Source: Notamacropus eugenii (Eukaryota; Chordata; Mammalia; Diprotodontia; Macropodidae). From it: a stretch of 64,000 bases of DNA. The DNA is taken from contig NC_092875.1 of the NCBI RefSeq assembly GCF_028372415.1, positions 193,418,372 to 193,482,371 of the forward strand. Direction: 5' to 3'. The first letter of the stretch is position 1, and every line of letters starts with the position of its first letter. Positions 12,310-23,669 of this stretch are shown here, piece after piece. The position numbers and the translations under genes were made by a program. The notes under the pieces were generated by a model. That model saw only the letters and a program-made list of their open reading frames with translations, was not told the origin of the DNA and did not search any database.

Positions 12310-13725
12310 ACATCTACGTTGAACTCATTTGTCACTCCTTCCCCTCCTAACCACTTTATGACCAGGAGCAAGGGTGTACCAGCCTAATCTCAGGCTTGCA
12401 ACAAAATGCAAGTTTGTCTTCCTCCTCCTCTTTCCAATGCCCTACAGATTCAAGCTCCAGACTGGAGGAATTTACTGAGTCAGACTCTGGCAATGTACTG
12501 TGACACAAAAAATCTCTGCAGGTGGAGTGGAGGAATAGTAAAGAAGGGGAAGGATGCATGTCTCTCCTCCCAGAATGGCCAAGACCCAAAATCAAAATGA
12601 GAGAAATCAGTTCTGGTTGCAATAGCACTAGAATGGTAGCACTCTGAGCTGCCAGGCCAGGAAACTGAGGAACTGAAGGAACTGTGTAGGGAAAGCTAGG
12701 CCGGGGTGTCTGATTCTCCACCAAACTGGAGGGAAAGAACTCATTATCCAACTGGGGCCAGTTTTGTCTCCCAAAAAGTCACTTGGAGTAGAGATCTTGG
12801 ATGGTAAACCACAAATTGTCTAGTGTGGGAGGAGACTGAGACACTTTGAGATCCAGCCTCTGGGAAAACCACTATCAGAGAGGAGGGAGTCAGAAAGTGA
12901 GCAATAGGGGAAAATAAGGAAAAAGAAGACTAATCTAAAGATCTCAGGAGAAAGAAAATACAAAGATCTCAAGAATAACCAAATAAATAAATAGGAAAAA
13001 TATTAACAGTAGAAAGAAATGCGGCCTCCAAATATAGCAAATGAGTCCAGACATCTATGAATAAATACTGCAAAACAAAGGAACTGACTCAGTAGATAAG
13101 AGAGAGGACCCTATATAATTTGAGGAAAACATGGAAGAACAACACACTGTTCCTGAGTGATTTAAAAGAGAAATGAAAATTATGAGAGCAGAATTTATGG
13201 CTTGCACATCAGAAATAATTGGCAGAATAAAATATAAAAAACTTGTATCTTCAATGGCTAATCTCATCACAGAAACAAAAGAGAGGGTTGACCAGGAAGG
13301 CAATTACACAGAAGTGAAGGATAACCTAGAAGAAAAAAAAAGAGAAAAGCAATAACATTAAAAGAAAATGTGCTCTCTATTCAAGCAAAACATAATGCTC
13401 TTGAAAATAAGATTAATAGAGACAACCTAAGGTTTTAGATTTCCCAGAAGAATATGACAAATCAAAAAACCTGAGCACCATAATGCAAGAAAAAATACAA
13501 GATAACTATCCAGAACTTGAAAGAAGCAATACCATTTGAAAGAATGCAAAGTCAGTCTCTGGGAAGGGGGATAGGGTTTGGGATGGGGGGGAACATGGAT
13601 GAGGGGAAACCAAAGCTACAAAATCTAAGATACATAGTAATTAGATTTAAAAATTCAATTCATAAACAAATTTTACACATAAGCAGGAGTAAGTCCTTCA
13701 AATTCAAAGGAAAGGAAATTTGAAG
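12310..13725 (+). mobile_element. L1 5' UTR and ORF1 fragment (plus strand) inside the CR1 element
   Basis: The block from 12770 ('aaaaagtcacttgg...gagatccagcctctggg..gagcaataggggaaa') is repeated almost in register at 25610-25760, so it is L1 5' UTR. The A-rich text from 12900 onward gives ORF1-like Lys/Glu-rich peptides (13173-13355, 13517-13723) without a long open frame. There is no ORF2 and no 3' end, so the insertion has been trimmed by deletion. Confidence 0.6.
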
Positions 13726-13729
13726 AAAC

Positions 13730-14185
13730 TCTTAGCTGCTCTGCTTTTGACAAACTATGAACTTAACCAGATATCTGGATAACTGAAGTCCCCAATCATT
13801 GATGTATCATGCCTCTAAGTGAGGCTTGTGATCTGTTTCCTAAATTCATCAATTTCCTTTTGTTTTTCTAGTTGGTCTGCAGTATAACACAATGACAAAG
13901 TCACCTCTCTCTCTCGCTCCACTGATCTTCACCCAAATACTCTCAGCAATGTTTCCTTACTCTGGTGCCTGAATTTCTCTTTACAAGTATAATTTCTTAA
14001 TATACAATGCTACCCCAACTATCCCCTTTAAACTATTCTTTCTGTTTAATAAGGCATCTCCACCCAGAGTTACATTTCAGTCACTGATTTTATCCCACCA
14101 AATCTCATTGATACTTGTGGAAGAAAACAATCTATATTATGCATTTTAGCCAAAATCTGTCAGAAGCAACTTAATAATACACAAG
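13730..14185 (-). mobile_element. CR1-family LINE, endonuclease part (minus strand)
   Basis: The minus strand reads, in order, GVALYIKK (near 14010), ESIWVKISG (near 13945), VLYCRPT (near 13885) and GDFSYPDIW (13797-13771). These are the signature blocks of the CR1 apurinic-type endonuclease domain, in which GDFN.PDI holds catalytic residues. Single-base frameshifts separate the blocks. It is the 5' continuation of the copy at 10270-12300, separated from it by the L1 fragment. Confidence 0.8.
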
Positions 14186-14189
14186 CATT

Positions 14190-14645
14190 TATACTAGGAA
14201 TGAGGTACAGATAGGCAAAGCTCCCCTCTACTTAATCAGAATAGCCCTTGACCCAAGCAACGTCCAACATGTTTTGCAGCAAGAGTTGAGGTCTGTAAGC
14301 TTCTTCTTTTTGTTTTTTTAATTAATATTTTGCTAATTACATTTTGACAGAATTGTTTCTCTTTCAGTCTTGTCAGTGGTAAACAAAACGATACCTGTCT
14401 TAATTAGATTAAACAATAAAACATTACAACTTTGGATCACCATAAATCCTTTATCACATCAGAAATCAATAGTCTTCAATTTAATGGAGACAAGTTGGAT
14501 ATTTGATTCCAAGGAGACCCTGACACTGAGCTAACATTAATTCTTAATTTTTTCTTAATTTGTTTAATCCTTTTTTTTTTACCAAACAAATGAGACCTTA
14601 GTATTAGACTTTACATGCTTATGAGGTAAAGTGTGCCTCATTTTG
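14190..14645. other. no gene or repeat recognised
   Basis: AT-rich sequence without open frames or a family I recognise. It may include the eroded 5' end of the CR1 copy. Confidence 0.4.
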
Positions 14646-14649
14646 GCAA

Positions 14650-14995
14650 TACTTCTAATACTTAGCACAGATAACTCTTTGTTAGTTTGTTTTGATAACA
14701 CTTTCAAAGAGAAGCCATAACAATGGAATTATCAAGTCAAAGAGCATGATTATTTTTATAGATTTTCTATGTACTTTCTGAGCCCTACAAAATATTCCAA
14801 GTTTGAAATTCTCCAACCATAAATGAGTTTCATTGTTTTTAAATATTTTCAGCCATTTAATTCATGTAAGGGGATAGCTAAAAGGTTTTTTTTTTTAATT
14901 TATATATCTTTGATGCATGGTTAGATTGAGGATTTTTTCAAATGACTAAGTATATGTTGCCTTTTTAAAAAATCATCCATATTCTTTTTAACATT
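14650..14995 (-). mobile_element. possible very diverged L1 ORF2 end (minus strand)
   Basis: Weak similarity to the antisense of the ORF2 C-terminus ('ttcaaatgactaagtatatg...atccatattcttttt' in the place of 'ttcatatgactatagatag...'). Low certainty. Confidence 0.3.
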
Positions 14996-14999
14996 ATAT

Positions 15000-15031
15000 G
15001 TATATATGTGTATATATATATATATATATTT
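15000..15031. repeat. (TA)n microsatellite
   Basis: An uninterrupted TA run preceded by 'tgtatatatg'. Confidence 0.85.
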
Positions 15032-15032
15032 G

Positions 15033-15595
15033 GGAATCATCTGTATGGAAATGATAATCAAGACCATAGGCATAGATAAGATCATGGCAGGCTGGATAAG
15101 AGGTAACAATAGCGAAATCTGCACCTTAGGAAATCCCTGCCCTAAATGTCTAGTGTGAAATTATCTCCCACAGGGACATGATAACTAAAAGATTCCTTTG
15201 CAGGACTTCTTAGAAATTTCCTATTCACTAGGAGAAAATGAGATTTTATGTATGCCATGAAGTACTTTTCATGCTTCATAAACTTCCTACCATGGTTGAA
15301 GCCTCAGAGGTTGTCCTATAAACCTTTCTGCTTAAGTATTGCCCTTGTGCTTTTCCAACAAAATAACTCAAGAGATGAAATGCCTAATGATTGGTCTTAA
15401 CCTAAGGGCAAATTATTTTTCTCTAAACAATGAAAAATAAGCTCTTTGGCCATTATTAAATAATAGAAGCATAGAAAATGCAATTTTTATGCCTAAAACA
15501 ATTCCTGAAATATTTCCTTTGTGTTACAAGAACCAAAAAGCGTATTTGTAAATCTTTAATCCTGACCTGGCTCTATAGCCTTCAAAAATTGTGAA
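15033..15595. other. no gene or repeat recognised
   Basis: Apparently unique AT-rich sequence. The small ORFs show no recognisable protein. Confidence 0.4.
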
Positions 15596-15680
15596 TCAAA
15601 GAATCACTGGACCATAGGGGCACAAGAGCTAGCAGGCAACTTAAAGACTCCCTAGTTCTATATTTCATTTTACAATGTAT
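15596..15680 (-). repeat. MIR-like fragment
   Basis: The 'agaatcactggaccatagg' and 'cattttacaa' text fits the flank of a minus-strand MIR. The fragment is short and diverged. Confidence 0.4.
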
Positions 15681-15689
15681 AATGTTTAT

Positions 15690-16080
15690 AACTTAGCAAC
15701 ACACGACTATGCCCATGCATTTGGATCTACTATTTCATTGTAGGATGACTTCCCTCTTAGATCAGACCCTGTGATAAGACTGAGGTATTCCCAAGAGTTA
15801 ACTTAGGTTCCATTTACACACTTTTGCTACTCATAGTTCAGTGGGTTAGTATTCTGCCTGATGTGTATTAAATGGCACCCAGTCTGAAGGAAGTTGCTTC
15901 TATTCTCAAAGAAATCAATAGCCGTGTAGGCACCTGGGGAGATTTCTTAAGACATTCTCTTCATCATCATCATCATATATACCTGTTATTTTTCATCTTT
16001 TCTCTTCTCTTCCTCTTCTCCAAATCTTGTTTGCTTTTGTTCCCTTTATGTCTTTGGTTTACAGGCTATACCCCATGGCT
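15690..16080. other. no gene; (CAT)n and pyrimidine-rich stretch
   Basis: Includes a short (cat)n run near 15962-15976 and a TC-rich block. An open frame runs through it into the L2 below, but it has no recognisable protein content. Confidence 0.4.
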
Positions 16081-16325
16081 AGAATGGTATGCAAATAACT
16101 CTTGGGAATACTTGAAAGTCATAATAATCCTCTTTAACATCAGCTTCTTGGATCCCCTAGCTCCCTTCAAAGCACGGCACAAATGCCACCTCATACATGA
16201 GGCCCTTCTTGATCTCCCCCCTCACAACTGCCCCCCCCATCTTCAATACACACATGATGAGTGTATGTTTACTTTGTTCACGTTTTGTGATAATGTTCCC
16301 TCTCTAGCTATCTGCTAATTCAGAC
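16080..16325 (+). repeat. L2 3' UTR fragment
   Basis: The 'cttcaaagcacggcacaaatg', 'ccacctcatacatgaggccc' and 'ttcttgatctccccc' order matches the L2 3' region (consensus idea: 'ttcaagactcagctcaaatg, ccacctcctccatgaagcc'). Confidence 0.7.
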
Positions 16326-16502
16326 TCACAGAGGACAGGTTGAATAGCAAGGTAGAATCTGCACTTAGCTCATGAAACCCCCACAGGAGCACTTACCTTT
16401 TATCATCAACCAGGACACAATTAGCTCACAACAAAGACATTTGCTAAAATGACATATTACATAGGAAAGTAACTATAAAACATTTCCTCCACAAACATGA
16501 AG

Positions 16503-16720
16503 TTTGCTGTTGTTGTTGTTCAGTTGTTTCTGACTCTGTGACCCCATTTGGGGTTTTCTTGGCAAAGATACTGGAGAGGTTTGCCATTTTCTTCTTTGGC
16601 TCATTTTATAGATAAAAATGGAGTCAAACAGGGTTAAGTGACTTGCTCAGGATCAGAGCTAGTAAGTGTCTGAGGTCAGATTTTAACTCACAAAAACGAG
16701 TTTACCTGACTACAGGCCTA
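16503..16720 (-). repeat. marsupial tRNA-headed CORE-SINE with long 3' tail (minus)
   Basis: Begins 'tgttgttgttgttcagttg', then 'gaccccatttggggttttc', then the MIR core ('gttaagtgacttgctcagg'). This is the reverse complement of the SINE at 24897-25140. Confidence 0.85.
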
Positions 16721-16724
16721 GGGT

Positions 16725-17525
16725 ACTCAGCAGGAAAGCTGGCACAAACTTAGAATACAATCATAGTAAGGCACATACATAGGAATACATGTGGCCAAGG
16801 CAACTCACACCTACCATATTGGAGGTCCCCACCTTCCTTTTTCTTCTTATAGTTTCTTCACATAGTTCCCCCAGGACACAATGTCTTTGGTAGTCAGGGT
16901 GTTTAGTTGTATTCTAAAGGACTGATCTTCTCTACAACTCAAATGTGACTGCCAGAGCTAGTTCTCCCTTGAATCCCTAGAAGACTCTCTTCTTTGCTTC
17001 CAGGAGTCATAGTCGTCAGCCTTCATTGATAATCAACTGACGAGTGCTTTGCTTCCTGCTGATTGAGCAGTTCAAAGACAAGATGTCATGGTTGATCGGG
17101 GGAGGGGAAGAGAGAAATTCTGCACCGCCTCCTACATCCCAACCATCACTGGCCTTTGGTACAGGCACAAAAAGAAAAGCAAAGGGTAATCTCCTCTGAA
17201 GAGTTGCATTCTTCTGTCATAGCTGGCTCTCCTCTAGTCCACCATATATTGTACTCCTTGAAGTTGCTAATTGCCTTGTCTCCAGAGCTGGTAAGGTAGT
17301 TTTTTAGAGGTCACCTAGGATGGCTGATCTTCAGTCATCCGATGGTAATCTCCCCTACTCATTCCATCAAGCTTAAAGATTTCACACTTTCTAATGAGGG
17401 TTTCTAATAAAGGTAATAAGCCTACCTATATACTTCATTGAAAACCTTAACAACTCTATCATATTTATTTACTATCATCTAAACTGGAAGAGAAAATCAG
17501 TTGATCTGGAGTGTCCAAAACAACT
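16725..17525. other. no gene or repeat recognised
   Basis: Moderate-GC sequence with no long open frame. Its composition could fit an old LTR or unique intergenic DNA, and nothing decides between them. Confidence 0.35.
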
Positions 17526-17529
17526 GCAC

Positions 17530-17695
17530 CCATCACCTTATATTTACTAATATATGTACACATGTTATTTCCCTTGATAGAATTTTTTTGAGTTCAGAAA
17601 CTGTATTTCTTTTGTAATTTTTGCCTTTTATCTCAATGCCTAGTACAATGCCACCAACAGAGTGGGCGTTTAATAAATGTTTATTTACTGACCAA
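17530..17695 (+). repeat. L2 3' end
   Basis: Ends 'atgcctagtacaatgcc', then 'gggcgtttaataaatgttt', the standard L2 3' terminus. Confidence 0.75.
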
Positions 17696-17696
17696 T

Positions 17697-17870
17697 CTTA
17701 TAATTTTAGAGCTAAAATCATCTTTGAGGTTATCTAAAAAACTGAGGTCCAGGGAGCTTAATCTACTCACCTAAGATCATTCAGGTCATAAGTAATAGGA
17801 GTAGAATTTGAACCCAAGTCTTCTGACTTCAAATACTTGATTCACTGTATAGCCTCCTGATGTTGATGGC
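17697..17870 (-). repeat. MIR (minus strand)
   Basis: 'aactgaggtccagggagctt', 'atttgaacccaagtcttctg' and 'ttcactgtatagcctcc' are the reverse complement of MIR from core to 5' head. Confidence 0.75.
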
Positions 17871-17879
17871 ATAGAGGGC

Positions 17880-18340
17880 TAGAAAGAGCTACTGATGAAT
17901 ACCTAATAGCTACCCCTACTGATGAATAGCTAATTAACCTGAAAGGATCTGCTATAACATATATAAACTAAGGTACCATTTCTATAAAATTTATAAAATA
18001 AATTGCTCTCAAAGTGTGAAAAAAGAAAATGTTACTTTCTGCCCATGTGCTCACTCAAGACAATTGGCATCAATATTCATTATTTGGAACTCCAGAGAAA
18101 GAAATGTAGTCAAATTATTGTTCACTCTAACAAAGTTCACCTTCTGTTTTCCCCCATTTCAAATTTCATTTCCCAGACTTAGCTTAAAACAATTTGCAAT
18201 TACTACCCTCTTTTCTTTCTTTCAACCGTTTTTCTCACAACACAAACCATTGTGGAATACTGTCTCACAAAAGGTGGTAGCACTAATGGAAAAAATCCAT
18301 GCATAGTAGGGAAAGGGAGGAAAGGGGGATGGGAACCACA
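17880..18340. other. no gene or repeat recognised
   Basis: Contains 'ctactgatgaatagcta' twice (a short local duplication near 17888-17935) but no recognised family or coding signal. Confidence 0.4.
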
Positions 18341-18341
18341 A

Positions 18342-18402
18342 CTTTGCCTTTCCTAAACCTCTTCTAAAAAACATTTGTAAAAGAGGTTTAGGAAAAGGAA
18401 AA
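18342..18402. other. near-perfect inverted repeat (hairpin)
   Basis: The left arm cctttcctaaacctctt (18347-18363) pairs with aagaggtttaggaaaagg (18381-18398) with one unpaired base, and pairing continues for several bases outward. The loop is about 17 nt. The size resembles a pre-miRNA or a small MITE core. No family was recognised. Confidence 0.7.
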
Positions 18403-18404
18403 GT

Positions 18405-18740
18405 GAGAACTTTCCCTCTGACAGGTAAGAGGATCAAAGGGTCATTTTGGTGGAAGCATTTTAGGTAAGGCTTGAATAAAGCTTGATATTCTAAAAGGTA
18501 AAGAGGAAGAATAAATGCAATCCAAATGTGAGGGACAGGCTATGAAAAGGAAGATGGAAGATGATATAGCAAAATCAGAGAATAAAAAGTAAGCCATTTT
18601 GGCTAAAGTGGTGAAAGGGAGTGAGATTAACCTAAAAATATAGTTTTAAATAAATGTTTTAAAAGCAAGGACATAGGTAGAAACTTTTTTTTAACCTGGA
18701 ACAAAGATAGATGAGGGGGGCGATGGCCTAAGAATAGTTC
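18405..18740. other. no gene or repeat recognised; possible L2 (minus) text
   Basis: The G/A-rich run 'gaggttt...ggcttgaataaagc..ttggtggaagcattttag' resembles the antisense of the L2 3' UTR but is too diverged to call. Confidence 0.3.
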
Positions 18741-18744
18741 AACT

Positions 18745-18875
18745 ATGAATGTAAGGTTAAGTGACTTGCCTAAAGTCACATAGCTAGGAAGTGTCTGAGG
18801 TCGTATCTGAATTCTAGTCTTCTTAAGTCCAGGTCCAAAACTCTCCACTGCATCATCTTGCTGTCTGATCTTAAA
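18745..18875 (-). repeat. MIR (minus strand)
   Basis: Contains 'ggttaagtgacttgcctaaa', 'cacatagctaggaagtgtct' and a 'tccactgcatcatcttgctg' head region. Confidence 0.8.
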
Positions 18876-18879
18876 CAAT

Positions 18880-20330
18880 ATTATAAAGCAGTAATCATCA
18901 GAACTATTTGAAACTGATTTTAAAAAATTAAAAAATAAATCAGAAGATTAAACTAGGCAATCGATGCAGAAAAATAGTAGCTTAGTGGGAGTCAAATTTA
19001 AAATCATAAACTATTAGGGAAGGCTAGTCCATTTTTCAGAAACTCAAGAAAACTGGAAAGCACTTTGGCAGAAAATAGGTTTAGATTGCCATTTAATACA
19101 TTTACCATAATATGCTTCCAATGGATAAGGAACCAAAATTTAAAAGTTCACATCATAATGAAAAAAAAGATTAGAGAAGAATGTGAGGAACCTTTTAGAT
19201 CTAAGGTTGAGGAAAACTCATAAAAGACAATTTTTGTTATATAAAATTTAAAACTTTTACACCAACAAAACTTATGCAAATAGTCTAAGAAAGAAACTAT
19301 CAAATAGGAAAAAGAATCTTTGCATCAAAAAAAATTTTAAATGTAATCGCTAAGTCTGAAATCCAAAATATAAAGAAAATTGAAACATATATGATTAAAA
19401 GTCATTCCATGATAGATAAGTTGTCAAAAGATAAGAACATTTTTCAAAAGAATGCAAATTATCAACAATCATATTTTTAAATGTTCTCAATCATTAATAA
19501 TTCAATTCAATTCACTAATAAGAATTCAATTCAAACCAATTCAAACATTTCTGAGACTTCATTTCATACCTATAAAATATGCAAAAAAATAAAAAGATGA
19601 AAATAATGAATGTTGAAGGATCTGTGGGAAACCAAACATACTAATACACTATTGGTGGAACTGTGAATTGGTCCAAGTTTTCTGGAAAACAGTTTAGGAT
19701 TATCTAAGGAAAGGCCTTAAATTGTTCATAACACCACTGGGCATATGTTCCTAGGAATTCAAAGATAAAAAGAAAGGTCTTATGTACAGCAAAATATTCA
19801 TATTAGTACTGTTTATAGTAGCAAAATACTAGAAAAAAAGTAGTTGCCCATGGATTGAGGAACATAAAAAAAAAAAAAATAATGGTTAGTGACTATAATG
19901 CAACTGGAGTTTGTCATAATCAATGATAAATATGAATAGCTCAGAAAGACACAGAAAAAATTCTGTGAATTAATGTCAGGTAGAAAAAAACAGAATCATG
20001 GGAGCAATATACACAATTACTACAATAATGTAAATGATAACACTAAAATGTAGCTGAAGTCAGATTAATTGAAATGACCAAATTAGTCCTGGAGAGTAAA
20101 TAGCAAAACACTCCTCTCTCCTCAGAGGCATTAAGGGCATAGAATATTACATACATCCTCAAATTTAATTGTTTTCTTGATCAGCATGATTTAAACATTT
20201 TATTTTATTGTAAGTGATGATTCAAAGGGAAAGAGGAATATTGGGAAATTATTGTGGTTAAAAATAATCAATAAAACTTTTAGAAAGAAGCTACCCTTAA
20301 AAAGAAAAAAATTAACTATTCTAGTCCACT
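18880..20330 (+). mobile_element. old L1 ORF2 C-terminus and 3' end (plus strand)
   Basis: The order of landmarks parallels the younger L1 at 20563-22020: a 'ctttacaccaacaaaac' region (near 19255), 'gcaaattatcaacaatcat' (near 19455), 'atactaatacactattggtg' (near 19639), a 'ggcatatgttcctagg' block (near 19740) and a 'tgtttatagtagcaaaatac' block (near 19810). Every frame is broken. It ends near 20280 in 'aataaaactttt'. Confidence 0.65.
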
Positions 20331-20562
20331 TCTCCTTTGTTATTTGTTCTCCATCTGGCTTTATCTGCAAGCGATATTAAGACACTATGATTTAGCTGGG
20401 TTTCATGCCAAGGTCTCTGCAGGCTCATTTTTTTCAATTTTTTTTCTATTTCGTGAAGTTTCAACTAAATGGAAAAATGAACCACAGGTTTTCCTTGAAG
20501 AGGTAAATAAAGGAGTTAAGAGTTTGTTTGATTTTGTATCCAAAAATAACAATAAATATAAT

Positions 20563-22020
20563 TTCATGTCTATTGTTTGATAAACCCAAGGACCCCAGGT
20601 TTTGGGATAAAAACTCACTTTTTGACAAAAATTGCTGGGAAAACTAGGTAACAGTGTGGCAGAAACTAGGCATAGCCCAATGCCTAACACTGTACACAAG
20701 AATAAAGTCCAAATGAGTACATGATCTAGGTATAAAGATTGGTACTACAAACAAATTAATGGAGCAAGGAAGTGTATCAGATTTATGGTGAAGGGAAAAA
20801 TTTTTGACTAAACAACAGATAGAAAGCATTATGAAGTGCAAAATGAATAATTTTGATTACATTAACCTGAAAAGTTTTTGCACAACCAAACCCAATGCAA
20901 CCAAGATTAGCAGGGAAGCAGAAAACTGGGAAAGAATTTTTGCAACTAGTGTCTGAGATAAAGGTCTCATTTCTAAAATATATAGGGAACTGAGACAAAT
21001 GTACAAGAATACAAGTCATTCCCCAACTGATAAATGGTCAAAGGATATGAACAGGCAGTTTTCAGAGGAAGAAATTAAAGCTATCTATAGTCATATGAAA
21101 AAAATGCTCTAAATCACTATTGATTAGAGAGATACAAATCAAAACAACTCTGAGACACCACATCACACCTATCAGATTGGCAAACATGACAGAACAGGAA
21201 AATAATAAATGCTAGAGAAGATGTGGGAGAGTTGGAACACTAATTCATTGTTGTGTGCTGATCCAACCGTTCTGGAGAGCAATTTGGAACTATATCCAAA
21301 GGGCTACAAAAATGTGCATACCCTTTGACCCAGCAATACCGCTTCTAGGACTGTATCCTCAAGAGATCATAAAAATGGGAAAGGGTCCCACATGTACAAA
21401 AATATTTATAGCAGCTCCCTTTGTGGTAGCCAAAAACTGGAAATCAAGGGCATGTCCATCAATTGAGGAATGGCTGAATAAATTGTGGTATATGAATGTA
21501 ATGGAATACTATTGTGCTATAAGAAATGATGAACAGGAAGACTTTAGAGAGGCCAGGAAGGACTTAAATGAACTGATGCTGAGTGAAAGGAGCAGAACCA
21601 GGAGAACTTTGTATACAGCAACAACCACAGCGTAAGAGGAATTTTTCTGGTAGACTTGGAACTTCATTGAAATGCAAGGACTTAAACAATTCCCAAAAGT
21701 CTCTTAAGGCAAAATGCCTTCCACATACAGGGAAAGAATCATGGAATTCAATTGCAGAATGAAGCAGATAATTTTCTTTTGTATTATGTTTTGGTTTGCT
21801 TTATTATTTCTCCCATTCATTTTAATTCTTCTATGCAAGAGGACTAAGGTGCAAATGTATTTAATAGAAATGTATTTATAGAATCTATATAAAATTATAT
21901 GCTGTCTTGGGGAAGGAGTGAGGAGGTAGACAGGAAGGGAGTGAAGGAGGGAAAAAATCTAAGATATATGGAAGTGATTGTAGAACATTGAAAACAAATA
22001 AAATAATTTCAAAAAATAAA
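20563..22020 (+). mobile_element. L1 ORF2 C-terminus and 3' UTR, relatively young (plus strand)
   Basis: Frame 21255-21635 encodes 126 residues of the ORF2p C-terminal region (CIPFDPAIPLLGLYPQE, then TCTKIFIAAPFVVAKNW, then NKLWYMNVMEYYCAIRND), directly comparable to the C-terminus of mammalian L1 ORF2p. The RT and endonuclease are absent, so the copy is 5'-truncated at about 20563. The tail is 'aaataaaataatttcaaaaaataaat'-like near 22000. A possible 13-bp target-site duplication is ataaatataattt (20551-20563) against ataaatattattt after the tail, with one mismatch. This is the least decayed L1 in the window. Confidence 0.88.
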
Positions 22021-22024
22021 TAAA

Positions 22025-22385
22025 TATTATTTGATGGGATATATGGTCATGTTGTATTACATGATAACTATTTTAAAAAAGACTACCACAAAAATTATTT
22101 TCAACTTATTTTAAATAGATTATATTTAAATAGAAGGAAATCAATTAATTACTGATGTGGTATTCAAATCTGACTCATCTGTTTTAGTCAGACCACTGAC
22201 TTGTTGGAATAAAAATGAAAACCAATGTCAAATCAGAAGATTAAAAATCAAAGTATATGGCACACAGTGGTATACAAATGAGGCAATTCCAAACTGACAT
22301 TTAAATAATCTAATGCTTATTGAGTGCTGGAAATTGAGAAGTAGATCAAAGCTCATATGCTGACACAGACTATCACATTTTTCTA
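22025..22385. other. no gene or repeat recognised
   Basis: AT-rich sequence without coding signal. Confidence 0.4.
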
Positions 22386-22389
22386 ACGA

Positions 22390-22780
22390 AGTTGAGCAGA
22401 TGTAAATTAATTGCTATTAGAAGGAGAACAAAACAGCCTAGAAACCACTTTAACCAGCAAACATTTCATCCATTGGCCAAGAGAAGAGATATGGTAGCCA
22501 AAGGTTCCACTGGTTTAAAATATAAATTTGTTTTAAAGTCTTATAGAAAATTATGTTTGATGATTATGAGCATTATTGCCTTATAAAATAGCAAGAAACT
22601 GTGGAAAGAAAATAATTTCATAGAAAGTGGCTAGCACCTCAACTAAACAAAGTCATTCAAAGAGTTCTTGAGGACTAAACTAGAAGGAGAAACACAAACA
22701 AGATATGTGGAAGAAATCTGTAGAGATTTTTATACCAAACTCTATTCAACATCAAGGAGGGTGAAACCACTGTGTCTGTA
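22390..22780 (+). mobile_element. RTE-like LINE fragment
   Basis: 22668-22865 begins with LEGETQTRYVEEICRDFYTK, which resembles the linker between endonuclease and RT in RTE-type LINEs ('...EKICQDFYT.LF'). Upstream text (22430-22600) carries no clear frame. It is a fragment only. Confidence 0.45.
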
Positions 22781-22789
22781 TTCTAATAT

Positions 22790-22985
22790 AAGAGTGTGGG
22801 GCAAAGAATCTTTCAGATTTGCCTTTTCACTTAACCTGACTCAGGTTCAGTTTCCAAAGTTGTAAAATGGGGACAATAATGGCATATACCTCATAGAGTT
22901 GATATGTGGATCAAATGAGGTAACATATGTAAAGCATTTTACAAATCTTAAAGCTATATAAATCCTAGCCATTATTACAAGAGGT
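22790..22985 (+). repeat. MIR (plus strand)
   Basis: 'ttcagtttccaaagttgtaa', 'aatggggacaataatggc' and 'tatgtaaagcattttac' follow the MIR core and 3' half. Confidence 0.75.
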
Positions 22986-23039
22986 GTGAAACTGTGAAGG
23001 CCTGTATATAGTACCTTTACACATTTCTTTATCAGTTCA

Positions 23040-23053
23040 TATATATATATATG
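23040..23053. repeat. short (AT)n run
   Basis: A 14-base AT run. Confidence 0.7.
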
Positions 23054-23239
23054 GATGAACAGAAAAGACGTAGAGTTTTAAAAGCAGGGAATTCCAAGCT
23101 CTAAAGCAGTTTGGTGACTATAGTGAAAATGGCTGTTACCTGGTTTATGGTCAAGCCTATAGAGATACAAATCTGAAAAGTATATTGGACAGTAACCATA
23201 AGTTAAGTTGAAATATCTCATGGAGGGGACAGCACTCTG

Positions 23240-23420
23240 TATAAGCATTAGATCTGACCTCAGACACAGCTGTGTGACCTTGGGCAAGTCACTTAGCCTC
23301 TGTTTCCTGAACTTTAAATGAGAAAATAATAATAACACCTACCTCCCAAGTTTGTTGTGAGGATTGAATGAGATATTTGTTAAGCAGTTAGCATTCATAC
23401 CTGCTATATTGTAGGGGCTT
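23240..23420 (+). repeat. MIR (plus strand)
   Basis: 'gctgtgtgaccttgggcaag', 'tcacttagcctctgtttcct' and 'gtttgttgtgaggattgaat' are classic MIR core text. Confidence 0.85.
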
Positions 23421-23577
23421 GAAATATGGTTTTTTCCTTCTTTCCACAAGTCCTAGGGAGGGTTCCTGCTCTTTCTGCAAAAGCATAGCAGTATTTGAGC
23501 CAAGGATTTGAGCTAAGCAGCAAGCAAAAAGCAGAGGAGACTGTATCCAAGTAGTACCAAACATTGACTAGTAGAAT

Positions 23578-23665
23578 CAAGTCAGCAACATGTCCCTACT
23601 TTGTGTCAGGTGCTGGGCAAATTCTGGGGATACAAAAAAAAGCCAAAATACTGCTTGATTTTGTA
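23578..23665 (-). repeat. L2 3' end (minus strand)
   Basis: 'actttgtgtcaggtgctggg' followed by 'ctggggatacaaa' is the reverse complement of the L2 terminus. Confidence 0.6.
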
Positions 23666-23669
23666 ACAC

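Noticed and set aside
12356..12751. 131-residue minus-strand frame
   Set aside because: It lies antisense to L1 5' UTR text that recurs at 25.3-25.7 kb.
15872..16318. 148-residue plus-strand frame
   Set aside because: The second half is translated L2 3' UTR and the first half is low-complexity; no protein family fits.
21255..21635. 126-residue frame as a host gene
   Set aside because: It is the L1 ORF2p C-terminus with no upstream catalytic domains.
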